Below are positions 9,901 to 20,199 of a stretch of 64,000 nt of DNA, one piece after another. The number at the start of each line of letters is the position of its first letter. Position 1 is the stretch's first letter. Origin of the DNA: Diphasiastrum complanatum (lineage: Eukaryota; Streptophyta; Lycopodiopsida; Lycopodiales; Lycopodiaceae). Both the position numbers and the translations under genes were made by a program. The DNA lies in assembly GCA_029204225.1 (NCBI GenBank), contig CM055094.1, positions 17,083,168 to 17,147,167 of the forward strand. Direction: 5' to 3'. The notes under the pieces were generated by a model that saw only the letters and a list, made by a program, of their open reading frames with translations, was not told where the DNA came from and searched no databases.

Positions 9901-12900
9901 AACCTTCCATTACAGGAGGAGATGAGAAGGAAGATTGTTTTTGACAGGGAAAACCCAATGCACGCATTTGATTCTAAGAACAAGCATAATCTTTGGAAGA
10001 AAGGCAAAGGAAAAGGCAAGAACTCAAAGCATAGGCTTGGAGCAGCAGGTGTCCAAGTTTGAGATTGGAGAGGAAGCAAGCACCAGTTCGTCATCTACAC
10101 CCAAGAGAAAAGGCAATTGCAACTACTGTATAGGCATTTTAGAAGCAAAGTGTTAAAAAAAAAGATAAGAACTAGCATGCTTATTTTGTTGGTAAAGTTG
10201 TAGAAGAAGAAAAATTTGGTGGACTTGATCTTTTCACAATAACCTTGGCATCAAAATCAACGTTTGGTGAATGGTACATTGATTTTGGAGCCTCGAAGGG
10301 ATATGACACCTCATAGACATTGGTTCGGTACCTACAAGAAGACATGTGATGGTCAACAAGTTTGCCTTGGAGACATTTCTACACGTAAGGCGAAGGGCGA
10401 AGACACAATTCCTTTGAAGCTTTCATTAGGTGAGGTGAAGGTAATCAAGAGTGTGTTACATATTCCAGGGTTGGTCAAAAACTTGTTATTTGTTGGTGCC
10501 ATTACCAAATAGGAGATGCTAGTGGAGTTTGACTAATCTACTTGTTTGGTGCAAGACAAAGACGAGAGTCTCAAGGTGATAGCCAAGGGAATGCAAGGAG
10601 GGGACCTTTACAAGCTTTATAGAACCATTCCTAGTCAAGAGGCCTTGTCAGCAAAAGATTCAAATTAGGACAAGCTTTGGCATGAAAGATATGGTTAGCC
10701 CATTAAGCATTAAGTATTCTTCAAATGTACGCGAGGCTTGTGCACTAGGGAAACAACGAAGGCAAAAAATTTAAAGGCATATGCTACTAGGGCCAAGGGT
10801 ATTCTTGAGAATGTGCATTCAAATTTGTGTGGTCCCCTGCAGATTAGATCTATAGGGGGCCTACTACTTTTTGATTGTCATGGATGAATTTTCATTGAAG
10901 GCGTGGATCTATTTGCTTAGAAAGAACTTTGAAGCATTTAAGTACTTCAAATAGTAGAGAGCTTTGGTGGAGAATTGCATAGGAAAGAAGCTTAACACTC
11001 TCAGGTCAGATGCAAGTGGTGAATACATTTCTGATGAGTTCAAAGATCTTTGTAATGCATGTGGGATAAAGGGTTAGTTTGCCTCCACGTACATGGCAGC
11101 AGAATGGTGTGGCTGAGTGAGAAAACAGGCCCATCGTTGAGTGTGCGAGGAGCAGGCTGAAGGCGAAAGGGTTACTGACTTCTTTTTGAGTAGAAGCAGT
11201 AGCAATTGCTCTCTTTCCATTGAAGAGAAGCCCACAACCAAAGCGGTTGAAGGAATGGCGCTTGAAGAAGCTTACAACAGTAGCAAGCCCAAAGTGGGCA
11301 GCTTCATTAAGATTTTTTTGTTTATTGAATTTTATATTATTGTTTTGACTTAGATTCTTTGACTTTTTGAGTTGCTCGTATATTGTTTCTAAGCTTTACC
11401 TTATGACATCACTAACTTCTCTATATAAATTTGTGAAATTGGATATATTCTAATTTCACAAATAGATAATTATGAGACCCCCCCAATAGATTGATGGTAC
11501 TTATATGGACAAAAATAGAGAAATATGGACTATGTAATGTATGTCCATATCACTATGGGGATGGGAAAGATGGAAGTTCAGAGACAGGGTGGTTGCAATT
11601 GAAGCTGGGAGGTGCGTCTGTATCCATTCTCTAATCTGCAACATGAGTAGATCAAGAATGATGTTAAAAAAAAAACTGCAAGACACTAACAAAAAAAAGT
11701 TCAAACAGTAGTATGAACTTTGAGAAAACCCTGATCTGAGAGTCCTCAAAGATACAATGGTCTAAATCTTCTTTAGCTAAACTATATCTTTATTGCAGTC
11801 TAGAGCTGAAAACTGAAAATTAGGATGTACTCCACCCTTTTATGCGAGAGTTACATGCTTATCGATACATCAAGCATAGTGCCAATTGTTGATGATGATT
11901 TGATGTTTGAAGCAAGTAGCACCCACTTTCTCCCTGTAGGAAGAGTGTTATGATACAAGGATATGACCAAAACCATGCCTAGATTACTAATAGAACCAGA
12001 AGAGATGAAACTATACCAGTGAAATTTAGGTAAGGTATTAATACAGTGACATCTTTACAATGCTAGAAGAGCTCTACTCACCTTTATTGAGCTACGAGAA
12101 TCTTAAGCCTACTTAAAAAACAGTCAACCTGAGAATGAGGCTTACATGCCTATTTCTCATGTTTGCAGTCCTTAACTTGACCTAATTAGCATTGGGGTTT
12201 TGCAACAAGGTTTAAATAGCAATCAGATTCAGATCCTAGTAGCTGTTTATAACAACTTATTTAAAAATTAAATCATGAAGGTTTTTTGAGATGCCTACTA
12301 CCTTGACTTTTTTAGCCTGTGATCTAGGTTGGACCGAAAGTTTCTTGATGATTACAATGTTTTTGACATTTGGAAGATGTGATTGTGCAGGTGGGACTTT
12401 ACAAAGTACCTATGGATCTTAATCCTCGAGCATTAAGTGATGGGTACAAACGGCGTCTTGCACTTGCTGTGCAACTAGTATGTCCTACCCCCCTTATCTT
12501 CTTGGACACACTTATATGGGCAATTGGGGGAGTAACTATGTCTTTGCATAGGTAGAAAGCTTGTGAATCGTTTGCTGGTAATTTGCCTCTTCTATATGTC
12601 AGTTATGCCTTCAAGAAGATGTTGTCTCTGCACTGCCACAGGTAATTTTCTAGAGCAGCTGTCATTTGTTAAGTTTATTTTCTTAATAATTCAATCCATT
12701 CTTTGTTATGTTGTTATTGCAATATCTACTAGCATCCATTATCTGTCAACAAGCACTCAGTGAACCTTTTCAAGCTTTTCTCCTTGGCTCATGTTGCCTT
12801 TGAATACCCATTTCACTGCAGAACACTTTGATGATCTTCCACTTTTTGGTCATTGCAATGCAGAGCTAGTGTTTCTCGGTATTCCTTTTAAAGAGCTTGA

Positions 12901-15900
12901 TGCATAGTTCTAGTCATCTTTGATAACCAAAAAAGAGTGACCTCATTGACATCTTTCAAACTGAGCAATTTTATGACCATCCTCCTATCAAAAGATGCTT
13001 GATTTTGGATAATATGATTGCCTATCAATATTGCAGAACTGGAGTAACTTGTACTAGATAGAGATGTTTTATCATTTTATTCCGTACTTGAATTTAAGAA
13101 GGATTGTGGCTGCAACAGATATGCTTTTCATATCTCGGCTCTTTTTATCACAAAGGAGGGATGAGTCATTATGTGGTTATTCGTTTATCCTTTTTATGTC
13201 ATTCAACAAAGTGAATCAATAAGTGCATTCATGTTTCAAAATTTGTAATTCTTAGACTGATGGTGTCAAATAAAATTTCATTGAGAATTCTTTGTATGAC
13301 ACGCCATTGGCCGCACTATTGGCCATCAATATGTATGTAATATTAAGATTGTTTTCTCTCTCTTGGATATAATCAAAGCTGGTCTTAGATCTTGGTGTAT
13401 TACTCAAATGGCCTTTGAAATTGCAAAAAGTTCTAGAAGACTGTTAAGTTTGCTTTGGGCTCTTGCCATTACTATTGCAACATCAACTTGCTGAGCGCAC
13501 AAGGAACTAGGAAAGTGTGAAAGTTTGCTATAGGCATGACATCATCTACAATACAGGAGATGCTTTTACAAGCAAGAGTAGGCATACTTATTTGTAGCAT
13601 CTACTCGTGTTAGTCCTTATTGTTCATGTCTAAGCTTCCAAATCGCTCTTGTTGATGCTGCCAAAATTCCTGTATCTTTTTAAGCTCTTTTGTTGCACAA
13701 GTTAGGCTTTGCCAAATGTTGGGCTGTATATTATTTTATTCGCTTTTCACCTTATTGCTTATTGTCACATGGAGTTACAAACTTAATCATAGATTTCAGC
13801 ACCAGTAAAGCATAAATTGACATTAAATGAAGCAATTTAACAATCTCCCATGAAGAATAGCATCACATAGAATCATTGGCGAAAGCCCTACAAGCAATAG
13901 CAAAGGCAAGAGTTCTCGAAAACTTAAGCATAACCAAATAAGCTGAAAAATGAATGCACATCGCACCTATTTATACCCAACAAGAACCCTAAAATAGAAG
14001 CTTCTAGGCACTTGACCTAAGCTTCTCCAAACTAGCGTCACACAAGGGAAAGTAGTGTACCCTTTGGGAAGGTCTACGGCTCCTAGTAGGACCTCCACTT
14101 CAGGATGAAAATAGTAATATTGAGCCCTTGACCAGCCCATAATGCTCAACGACTCTTCTTCCTTGTAGGTGATCAACTATTGATGGTGATCGATGTTCAT
14201 TTGGTATTTTTTGTAAGAGATTGCTGTTGATTTGTCTTTTATGGTCTATTTTGCACTTGATGTGATGCCAATCTGTGATTAAGTTCATAACGAAGTAGAT
14301 GGCACGAAACTCGAAGAGATAGTCCAAGCCAATCTTATGGTCCAAGAGTACTAAGTCAATTGAGTGTGAAGTAAGTATAAAGCTACACATAGAGTCCAAG
14401 GCAACTGTATGGACCATGCATACGATATGATAGCAGGAAGAACCAAATTTAAACCTTAGTTGCGGAACGCGTTCTGGAACGCGTTCCGTTCCGGAACGAT
14501 GCCCTTAAAAAAAAATAAAAAAAATACGTTTTCTTTACAAAGGATTTAATTTCATTAAATAATTTAAATAATTAAATTTTTATGAATCTCGTTTCGACCA
14601 GGAACGTTCTGGAACGTATGGAACAGAACGTTCCGACCCATTTTGGTCGGAACGGGCTTCTAAGATTTAAACATACCTCTACCATGGAAGCCATATTGCA
14701 AAGAAAACTGGAAATGTACATACCCTATATCCTAGAAATGGTGCCTTGTATAAGTCGAGGGTTGTGTAGATCTTGAGTGAGAACCCATCATGATGAAGAC
14801 ACTTCATGCAAAAGGATTCCCTAGTAGCCAAATCATATGCAAAACGATAGCTTTGTCTGCAACTCTCATTCTGACTAAGAAATTGTTGCAACACAGCTGG
14901 AACACTGTCATGTAAAAGAACCACCAAAAGAACAGCTGCCATGGCCCAAGCTGCAGGAATCAAAAGGTTGGCTAGATGAACCAGCGGTTGCAACTTAACT
15001 ATGCATTCATGTGCCTTTTAACACTAATCCTTGGCATATAGTTCATCAGCTAGTACCTCATTATACCACATCATTCAACACACCCAATCCTATCAAAAAA
15101 CTGTGCTCCTACCTGATATGACTCATCATCCTGATGCAGTGGGTGTATCTCATCTAGTGCATATTGTGATGCAATAAGAACAAAGTGTATGTCCCCTAGA
15201 CTCGGCTGTATTTGACTTTCTCAGATTGGTAGGTAGTTGTCCCAATTGCGCTGAAAGGCTCTGCAACTCTGGTATACATTTTGGAAGTGCATGCTCATTC
15301 CTTTTGTCTCTCTTGTCTGTGAGTCTCTGTCTCTCAGCTTCATCTATATAAAGATGCTCCACAATTTGCTCTAGTGAAGATGGTAGTCTCTGACCTGTAT
15401 GTTCCCGAAGATCAGGTTTATACTGCTTTTATAAATTTTCTTATCCTTTGTTACTCATGGTAAGCTAGCTGTCTCATAAATCTTGAATGATAGATATCAA
15501 ACTAGGATATGACTACTGTTGATATTGCAAACATAGGCAATAGGAACCTCAAAGGTCATAATTGCAGAGAAGCTAAAATAACCACAATAGGACACTAAGT
15601 ACTGGCAAAGAGATTGTGACTATCATTAGAAAATATGAAGCAGTGAGAGCAAAGGCGATGTGTCAACTATTAACGTACTTCCCATTAGGAAAAATAACTG
15701 ATATTCACATTGCTTGCGCAATGTAAACTCATAAAAAATCAGCTGTAAATAGAAGCCTGTTAGTAGCTCTTAGTAGAATACGGCCAATCAACATCCTTGA
15801 TAGCCTGCAAAAAGAGCTACTACCAGTAATACTCACCAACAGTTTAGAGAATAACACCAATCATCCTGCCAAAATGAAGTGATACTCCAATGTAGGAGCT

Positions 15901-17686
15901 ATAAGGACGTCATTGCTGTGATTGTTAATTTTGAAAATCTAGTACTGCTAGTATTCTCTCCCCTCCCTCCCTTCTCTTTTTTGTTTCTTTTACACGATCA
16001 TCAAGGACACCAGCTCAAATTTGAAGTACAGTAATTGCACTAGGTTGCATGATTCACTTTGATATTCAAGCAGAAATTCCTCATATCTGTCTTTCTACAA
16101 TAACACTTACTATAGGAACTTGTGCGATTGATAAGGAACATATCTTAGTTCATGGAGTTTTAGAACATAGCCATTGTGTCCTTATTACTCTTGATGGCAT
16201 TTGCCAGACTTAGTCCATATGGTTTTCATGCTGCACATCTTGAGCATAGCTTCTCTCGTCTCCAGTGTTGATGCAACGTTTATGCTGTCTTTACTTGTGC
16301 AAGGACATATTTAGCTTGTTCACTGAACGTTTTTGGAATGTAAACGCCAAATCATTTACCTTAGGTAGATTGCTCTACCTTTATTATCCTTCGTCATCTG
16401 GCCTTTTCTAATCAGTATGATGGTGCAACAGCCTTGTTCCCTCAGTAAGAATCTTTGAGGATTGTCCATCCTAAATCGTTCTTTTGGTGAATGATTATGG
16501 TTTATTTGAAAAGTTTGCTTGTTCATTGTTGTTTTTGACACAAAGGCTTGAATGACATACAAAGTGAATTTTGCAGGTCCAAATGCCAGACCTGCTGCTA
16601 TTGGACGAACCTCTTGCTGGATTAGGTTGAAAATACACGAATGCAAATTTCTGAATGAATTGTTTCTAGGTTGTTTGCTTTATAAACACAAAACTTATTG
16701 CTGGCTAGTGAAACTATGGCGTGAGTGACTTTATCTTGCACATACAACAGTCTGACGCCTCCCTTACAATGAGGCCCATCACTGTCACCAATATTTAATG
16801 GCTCCGTTTTTTGCATTGTTTGCCAGATTGGAATGCAAGAGCTGATGTTGTCAAAGTTCTGAGAAGGCTTAAGCAGGAGCAAACACTCATAGTGGTCAGC
16901 CATGACTTGAAGTAAGGACACCTTTGAATATGCTTTTTACATAAAAGATAACAATATATTCTTACTTTCTTGAGCTTTGGGTGGTTTTCTTTTATCAATG
17001 CAAAGTTAGACGGTACTGATGTCCACAGATGGGGAGTGAATTTTGAGGAAAATTGGTCGATAGGAAACCATGTGGAAGGAAGAAACTTTTCTGAACCTAG
17101 TCTTTGTTGAAGTCTTCAATCTTATGTAGTCAATCGTTTGACTACAATTAGCAGTACGATACATTTAATTACTTACACGCCCACTAGATGAGCTTGCTAG
17201 CTACACGCATGTACGATAAATTTGTAGATGGTGGTTAATGCCTATATGTGATAACATAGATCAAATGTTGCGCTACAGTTCCATGCTACCAAATATGGAC
17301 AAAAACCTTATCAATGGTAAATTCTAGAAAGATAACAATGTGAAATTGACTCTAGTTCTAGTACATAGTCTATTGAGTGTTCAAGCCTTATGGAGCTAAA
17401 GTGTGATTGTGCCCAGTGACATACATTTTGGCCTTTCAAATGCTAAGGTGTTTTTTTTCCTTTGAAGCACTTGGGTATGAGAACAAGACCTTTTTGTGTC
17501 TGTCATTCTTTTTTTCAATCTCTTTCAACATTTTTTCTCACCTTGATGCTTTTGCAATTTTTAATGGGTGTTTTTGTCTAAGAGATCATAAATATTTGTA
17601 GAGAATTGATGCAATTGGTGGACAAAGCATGGCGCATGGAGATGGGTGGAGTATTGGTGGAACAAAAAGTTCCATTGGATGTGTGA
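3792..17686 (+). CDS. ABCI11: ABCI11/NAP14-like plastid ABC transporter ATPase, 3' half (5 exons)
   Basis: Five exons (3792-3906, 12391-12477, 16577-16625, 16827-16911, 17602-17686) splice with consistent phases at GT-AG sites into about 140 codons ending in TGA. In order they encode a YFLTDSIIEELTFGWP block (the Q-loop-to-helical region of this family), the variant signature ALSDGYKRRLALAVQL in place of LSGGQ, Walker B LLLLDEPLAGLD, the D-loop-following helix WNARADVVKVL, the H-loop VVSHDLK, and a C-terminus with LVDKAWRMEMGG. This matches plant non-intrinsic ABC proteins of the ABCI11 (NAP14) type, plastid ATPases tied to transition-metal homeostasis in Arabidopsis. The Walker A exon and transit peptide are outside the window. 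Introns are 8.5, 4.1, 0.2 and 0.69 kb; the large ones carry transposons. All catalytic motifs present are intact, so I read it as a live gene. Confidence 0.88.
4070..4400. repeat. Dispersed repeat, copy 1 (second copy near 12060-12260)
   Basis: Segments around TACTCAC...TTGAGC, CTTAAGCCTA...CAATCAACC and GTAGCTGTTTATAGCAACTTA recur in the same order and orientation near 12070-12260. The two copies are diverged and differ by indels. Both lie in the same ABCI11 intron, flanking its TE cargo. Family unknown. Confidence 0.5.
5340..5690. repeat. Palindrome-rich element (GAACCGT/ACGGTTC ends, AT-rich core)
   Basis: Multiple AACCGT and ACGGTT words in both orientations flank an AT-rich core containing TTAATTAATTAATT. 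The right part (5575-5665) is an inverted copy of 5813-5910, including GGTTCATTAATTCTATGG versus its complement, so the two can fold together. Looks like a non-autonomous foldback or MITE-type element. Confidence 0.55.
5695..5985. repeat. Left arm of a ~270-bp inverted repeat (foldback element)
   Basis: Its reverse complement matches 8125-8390 over most of its length. Shared blocks include ATATTCAAGGTGGT (twice), a GGGCCATCTTTC block, the ACCGTACGGTTC cluster, a TTAATTAATTA tract and the inner TTTTTGGGGG region. Between the arms sits the LINE at 5984-8121. Confidence 0.65.
5984..8121 (-). mobile_element. 5'-truncated non-LTR retrotransposon (LINE) with poly(A) tail
   Basis: The minus-strand body starts inside the RT domain at 8121 and ends in an A-run (T-run on +, about 5986-6006) after a ~230-bp 3' UTR. 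The N-terminal RT, endonuclease and ORF1 are missing, as expected for target-primed reverse transcription that stopped early. It sits in the loop between the inverted arms 5695-5985 and 8125-8390. I did not find a convincing target-site duplication. Confidence 0.75.
6265..8121 (-). pseudogene. LINE reverse transcriptase ORF, 5'-truncated with one in-frame stop
   Basis: Starting at 8121, the frame encodes RT core motifs CFVDFRKAFD (metal-binding Asp), GVKQGCPLSPTLF and LLYADDVVLLS (catalytic YADD), then the thumb region LLVNVAKTKVMVF. A TAG at 7233-7231 interrupts it. The same frame resumes immediately with IEALFHIVTFIQRLEDL and runs to 6265. The downstream part holds a zinc-binding-like block (HETEDESHFLFRCPAYYEIR, with Cys at the preceding RLCSMYV) and an Arg-rich tail. 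No RNase H domain is evident. One nonsense change (plausibly CAG to TAG) is the only internal lesion seen, so the copy looks fairly young. The enzyme would reverse-transcribe element RNA at nicked chromosomal DNA. Confidence 0.82.
8125..8390. repeat. Right arm of the ~270-bp inverted repeat
   Basis: Pairs with 5695-5985. It carries the palindrome ACCGTACCACGGTACGGT, the GGTTCTGGGAACC hairpin, ATATTCAAGGTGGT twice and GGGCCATCTTTCATTCATA. Confidence 0.65.
8575..9500 (-). pseudogene. Gypsy-type gag relic
   Basis: Minus-strand reading in shifted frames gives LPSIKDLKPPKYTG, AENWLQKWEKAFQI and LVPLTWEAFKCMF. This order (target-peptide Pro/Lys block, W-x-x-x-W helix, TWxxF) is that of Ty3/gypsy gag. 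Lower down, ENLCFGCLGQHEWKQC resembles a decayed CCHC zinc knuckle. Several stops and frameshifts separate these blocks. No protease or RT follows, so this is an isolated gag fragment in the ABCI11 intron. Confidence 0.55.
9690..11300 (+). pseudogene. Ty1/copia gag-protease-integrase relic
   Basis: The + strand carries ordered copia pieces: a gag C-terminal part (LNSLSSNHQDYVMSLSTREK, with a basic Lys/Gly tail) at 9751-10062; a protease remnant near 10270 where WYIDFGAS stands in place of the catalytic DSGAS; LHIPGLVKNLLFVGAITK at 10456-10512; a GAG-pre-integrase block LWHERYG near 10677; and integrase pieces LRSDASGEYISDEFKDLC near 11000 and KAVEGMALEEAYNSSKPKVG to about 11300. Frameshifts and stops break it, and RT and RNase H are absent. 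It decayed within the 8.5-kb ABCI11 intron. Confidence 0.7.
11301..12059 (+). other. Intron sequence, nothing recognised
   Basis: AT-rich sequence between the copia relic and the dispersed repeat copy. Short open frames show no domain. Confidence 0.4.
12060..12260. repeat. Dispersed repeat, copy 2
   Basis: Shares ordered blocks with 4070-4400: CTCACCTTTATTGAGC, CTTAAGCCTACTTAAAA, CAGTCAACC and GTAGCTGTTTATAACAACTTA. Shorter than copy 1. Confidence 0.5.
12391..12477 (+). CDS. ABCI11: ABCI11-like exon with ABC signature
   Basis: Acceptor TTGTGCAG lies just before 12391 and donor GTATGT just after 12477. Twenty-nine whole codons encode VGLYKVPMDLNPRALSDGY and KRRLALAVQL. LSDGYKRR is the family's version of the ABC signature. 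The exon lies 8.5 kb from the previous one. Confidence 0.88.
12478..13772 (+). other. Intron sequence, nothing recognised
   Basis: First part of the 4.1-kb ABCI11 intron. No coding block or transposon protein seen. The donor-proximal 80 bp happen to read in frame as a degenerate Walker-B-like string. Confidence 0.4.
13773..14406 (-). mobile_element. Probable solo LTR related to the LTR at 2133-2561
   Basis: Begins AGTTAC (+) and ends CAACT (+), like the AGTTA/TAACT ends of the gypsy LTR. It shares blocks around CCTATTTATACCC (minus-strand TATA at about 13967-13976), AACCCTAAAA-AGAAGCTTC and GGGAAAGTAGTG-ACCC with 2290-2390, and an outer GAGTCCA block. Flanks CATGG and (G)TATGG are compatible with a decayed target duplication. 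No internal element sequence adjoins it. Confidence 0.5.
14463..14670. repeat. Palindrome-rich AT-core element (GGAACG/CGTTCC ends)
   Basis: Starts with GGAACGCGTTC repeated and a TTCCGTTCCGGAA palindrome. It ends with AACGTTCTGGAACGTATGG, GAACGTTCC and GGTCGGAACGGGC. Between lies an AT-rich core of about 90 bp. Same architecture as the GAACCGT elements at 5340-5985 but a different end motif. Confidence 0.5.
14679..15420 (-). pseudogene. Unclassified coding-looking fragments on the minus strand
   Basis: Two open stretches (14993 to 14679 and 15362 to 15150) lie in one direction inside the ABCI11 intron. The upper one reads VEHLYIDEAERQRLTDKRD, then LPKCIPELQSLSAQLGQLP, and is charged, like an ordinary soluble protein. 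A frame-shifted DEIHPLHQDDESYQ follows at about 15125-15165. The lower one starts with an Ala/Leu/Val-rich helix (LIPAAWAMAAVLLVVLLHD) and continues with a Cys-containing segment. Together they look like a captured or decayed gene fragment antisense to ABCI11. I do not recognise the family. Confidence 0.3.
16577..16625 (+). CDS. ABCI11: ABCI11-like exon with Walker B
   Basis: Acceptor TTTTGCAG precedes it and donor GTTGAA follows. It encodes VQMPDLLLLDEPLAGL plus the first base of the D-loop aspartate codon. The catalytic Glu after Walker B is present. Confidence 0.88.
16827..16911 (+). CDS. ABCI11: ABCI11-like exon with H-loop
   Basis: Acceptor TTTGCCAG precedes it and donor GTAAGG follows. 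It completes the split Asp codon, then encodes WNARADVVKVLRRLKQEQ, TLIVVSHDL and two bases of a Lys codon. The switch histidine is in VSHDL. Confidence 0.88.
17602..17686 (+). CDS. ABCI11: ABCI11-like terminal exon
   Basis: Acceptor TTTGTAG ends at 17601. The exon completes the Lys codon, continues ELMQLVDKAWRMEMGG, then VLVEQKVPLDV, and stops at TGA (17684-17686). The WRMEMGG stretch matches the family's C-terminal end. Confidence 0.85.
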
Positions 17687-19519
17687 GGCTACGTCGTCGT
17701 TGTTCAAATGAGGTATCAATTGCAAGAAAATAGTACATAAGTTTCTATAGTGAATGGATGAGAACTTTTATTTTGTTTCTTAAAGCTAATTGTTTTTTGT
17801 GGCTGTATATTGGGGTGTAAGTACAAAACAAACATGTGCAAGTTTGCTAATGTTTTTCTCAAAGATTAAAGTAGTCAATGTAAACATTTTTTGTTTTTCT
17901 AGAGTCTTTTTATCTAGAGAACTAGTTTCCCTTTGATTTAGATGTGCATAATCTTGTTTTCAAGGTGGCCAATTGACTTCTTACTTGAAGGCTTATCCCC
18001 TCTATTGTAATGCTGTGGTATTCAAGCACAAATCTTATAGTATAACGTGTTCAAATAACCGTAAGGGGCTGTTCTTAGCTGACATTGCTCTTTGTTTGCT
18101 TCCAATGCAGGTCACATGAATAGGTGCACGTGTACGTGCATACTATTGCACTTTTGAGCACAAAGGTAGTGGTTTACACATGTAGGCATATTAGACTTCT
18201 CCATTTCCTATTTACTTTGGTTCATCCCTTTGTACGAGAGTATAGGAGTCTAAGTCTAGTTCTTTTGGGTGCTATCGCTTGCATATGAATTGCAACACCT
18301 ATTTTGCCGCTCGTCTAGATTCCATTTGAGTTCCTTTCATAATTGGAAAAATGATTTAAGGATTTTTTTTTTTTTTTTTGGAAAATGTTTTGTCTTGTGC
18401 TACATGAATTTTAAAAATCCTTGTCCCACTTATATCTTCCAAATATCGAAGATGATATCTTTGTGGATTTATGGTTTTAGGGCCGACCTTTGGATGTTAG
18501 ACAGTTTATAAATTTCAAGGATGTTGTTTCTACGTGGAAGATCACAAGTTTTAATAAGGGTTGTTTTTAAAGTTTAAAGCTCTACGAGGTACCATTAAGT
18601 TAGTAAAATTTATGGCCTTAAATCACAAGGGTTCGGTTCTTTGGGTGGATTCCTAAAGCATAAATAATGTCATTATCTTGTGTAAACTATGGCTTACGAT
18701 GTGGGGATGCTTCTTAAAATTTAAGGTTATGCTTTGTAGCTTGCTTGTAGCTTTGTGGGGAGGGTGCCCTTCCTATGCAATGTTAGCCCTTGGTGGTAGG
18801 ACGGTCTTGGATTATGTAGTGCTCAATGACATTATAATGCAAGCTATGACTCTTAGTGGACCAATTTGAAAGTGTTTTTCAAATGGAATGAATGCTCTTG
18901 CACAAATCGTCATGTTTTTCTTGCTCTCTTCAAAACATATGTAAATATAAGTCTGATGTAGTCCTTCAGGTTGGATAATCTATTTTAGTTGAAGCATAGT
19001 GAAAATTTAATTTTATAGTGGTATTATGAATATCAATTTTGTAGACATTTTATTTTTATATTTTGAATGGCAAAAGTAGAATTAGTAAGCAATTCCTCAA
19101 TATAAAAACTATTTTCATGGATTTGCATCAAACATCAAGTGCAAAAAAGTTTATCCCATTGCGCTTACATATAGCTTCATAATCATTTTCTTAACATGAG
19201 CTGTAGTATAATGTGCACAAAAGTTTGCATCTTAGGCACTTCTTCAAAAATTCATATTTCATAACTATTATCAATTAGAAAAATGAGCCACTAATTTTGA
19301 GCAAATTGCAAGCAATGTATGATGTGTCAGACATGTGGGAGTCATTGTCAAACTTTGATATTTTTAAACGTGTATATTTTCACGTCTTTCACTACATTTT
19401 TTTTTTATGATCGTTAATTTTTTAGAATTTCATTCAGTATGGAAAACGTGTTGGATATGTTTTAAGAAGATATTGTAAAAAATAATAAAAATATATGTTC
19501 AAAGAAACTACCAAAAATT
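17687..19519. other. Intergenic AT-rich DNA, nothing recognised
   Basis: Downstream of the ABCI11 stop. It should include the gene's 3' UTR. A poly(T) run lies at 18361-18379. Short frames have no domain signature. Confidence 0.4.
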
Positions 19520-19559
19520 GAAAATTTTCAATAGCTATAAAAAATCGCCCCTGTTTTAT

Positions 19560-20163
19560 CTTTTCGATTCCTTCTGGCCATCGCCCTCTCTTGGCAGATT
19601 GCATTGTTCGTGTACATAGGAGTTCTCTGCCTTTTCAGTACCTCATATGCGTGGGAGCTGCTCCCCCTCTTTGCCCTAGTATGTCTTCCTCTTTTTGAGC
19701 AACTCTTCACTTTCAGCTCATTTCACCTGCAAGAGACCCTCTTGGAGCGCGTGCACAGGCCAATTCTTTTCAGCATGCTCTTTGAGGCACCTTCGGCGTT
19801 GCATTGAGCTCGACTTCTTTCTTGTGCAGATTCAGATGTGGGGGCTCGGCTGTCAGTCGGGTTACTCCTTCCTTTCGGTTGTCTTTGGCCATCTTTACCA
19901 CTGCTCTTCGTCTCCCTCCTTCGGCCTTGGGTCTCTACAGGTGTGTTTGTGGTCACCCTATTGATGTTCATGCTATCCACCTCCTTCACTGTCCTTTTGG
20001 AAGTGAGCGCACAACTATGCATGATGTTGTCAGTGATGCAGTGGCCGCTATAGCCAGAGATGGAGGATTTCATGTCCTCAGAGAGCAGTCTCATGTCCTT
20101 CCTTCTATCACGTCCCACACTTCTTGCATCCTCTCCCAAGATGGGCTTCTTACTTTGTAGATG
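19560..20163 (+). pseudogene. C-terminal relic of a reverse-transcriptase-type element
   Basis: Two overlapping + frames (about 19700-19900 and 19804-20160) give FRLSLAIFTTALRLPPSALG, then CVCGHPID, HLLHCPFG and HDVVSDAVAAIARDGGFHVL followed by REQSHVLPS. The CxCG...HxxxC block followed by a HDxVxDAVAxIARDAGF helix is a C-terminal region I associate with non-LTR-type RT polyproteins in algal, bryophyte and seedless-plant genomes; that association is from general knowledge. At least one frameshift and no catalytic core. Confidence 0.5.
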
Positions 20164-20199
20164 TCCCATCAAAATGTGATTTTCCGACTCTGGATCGAA

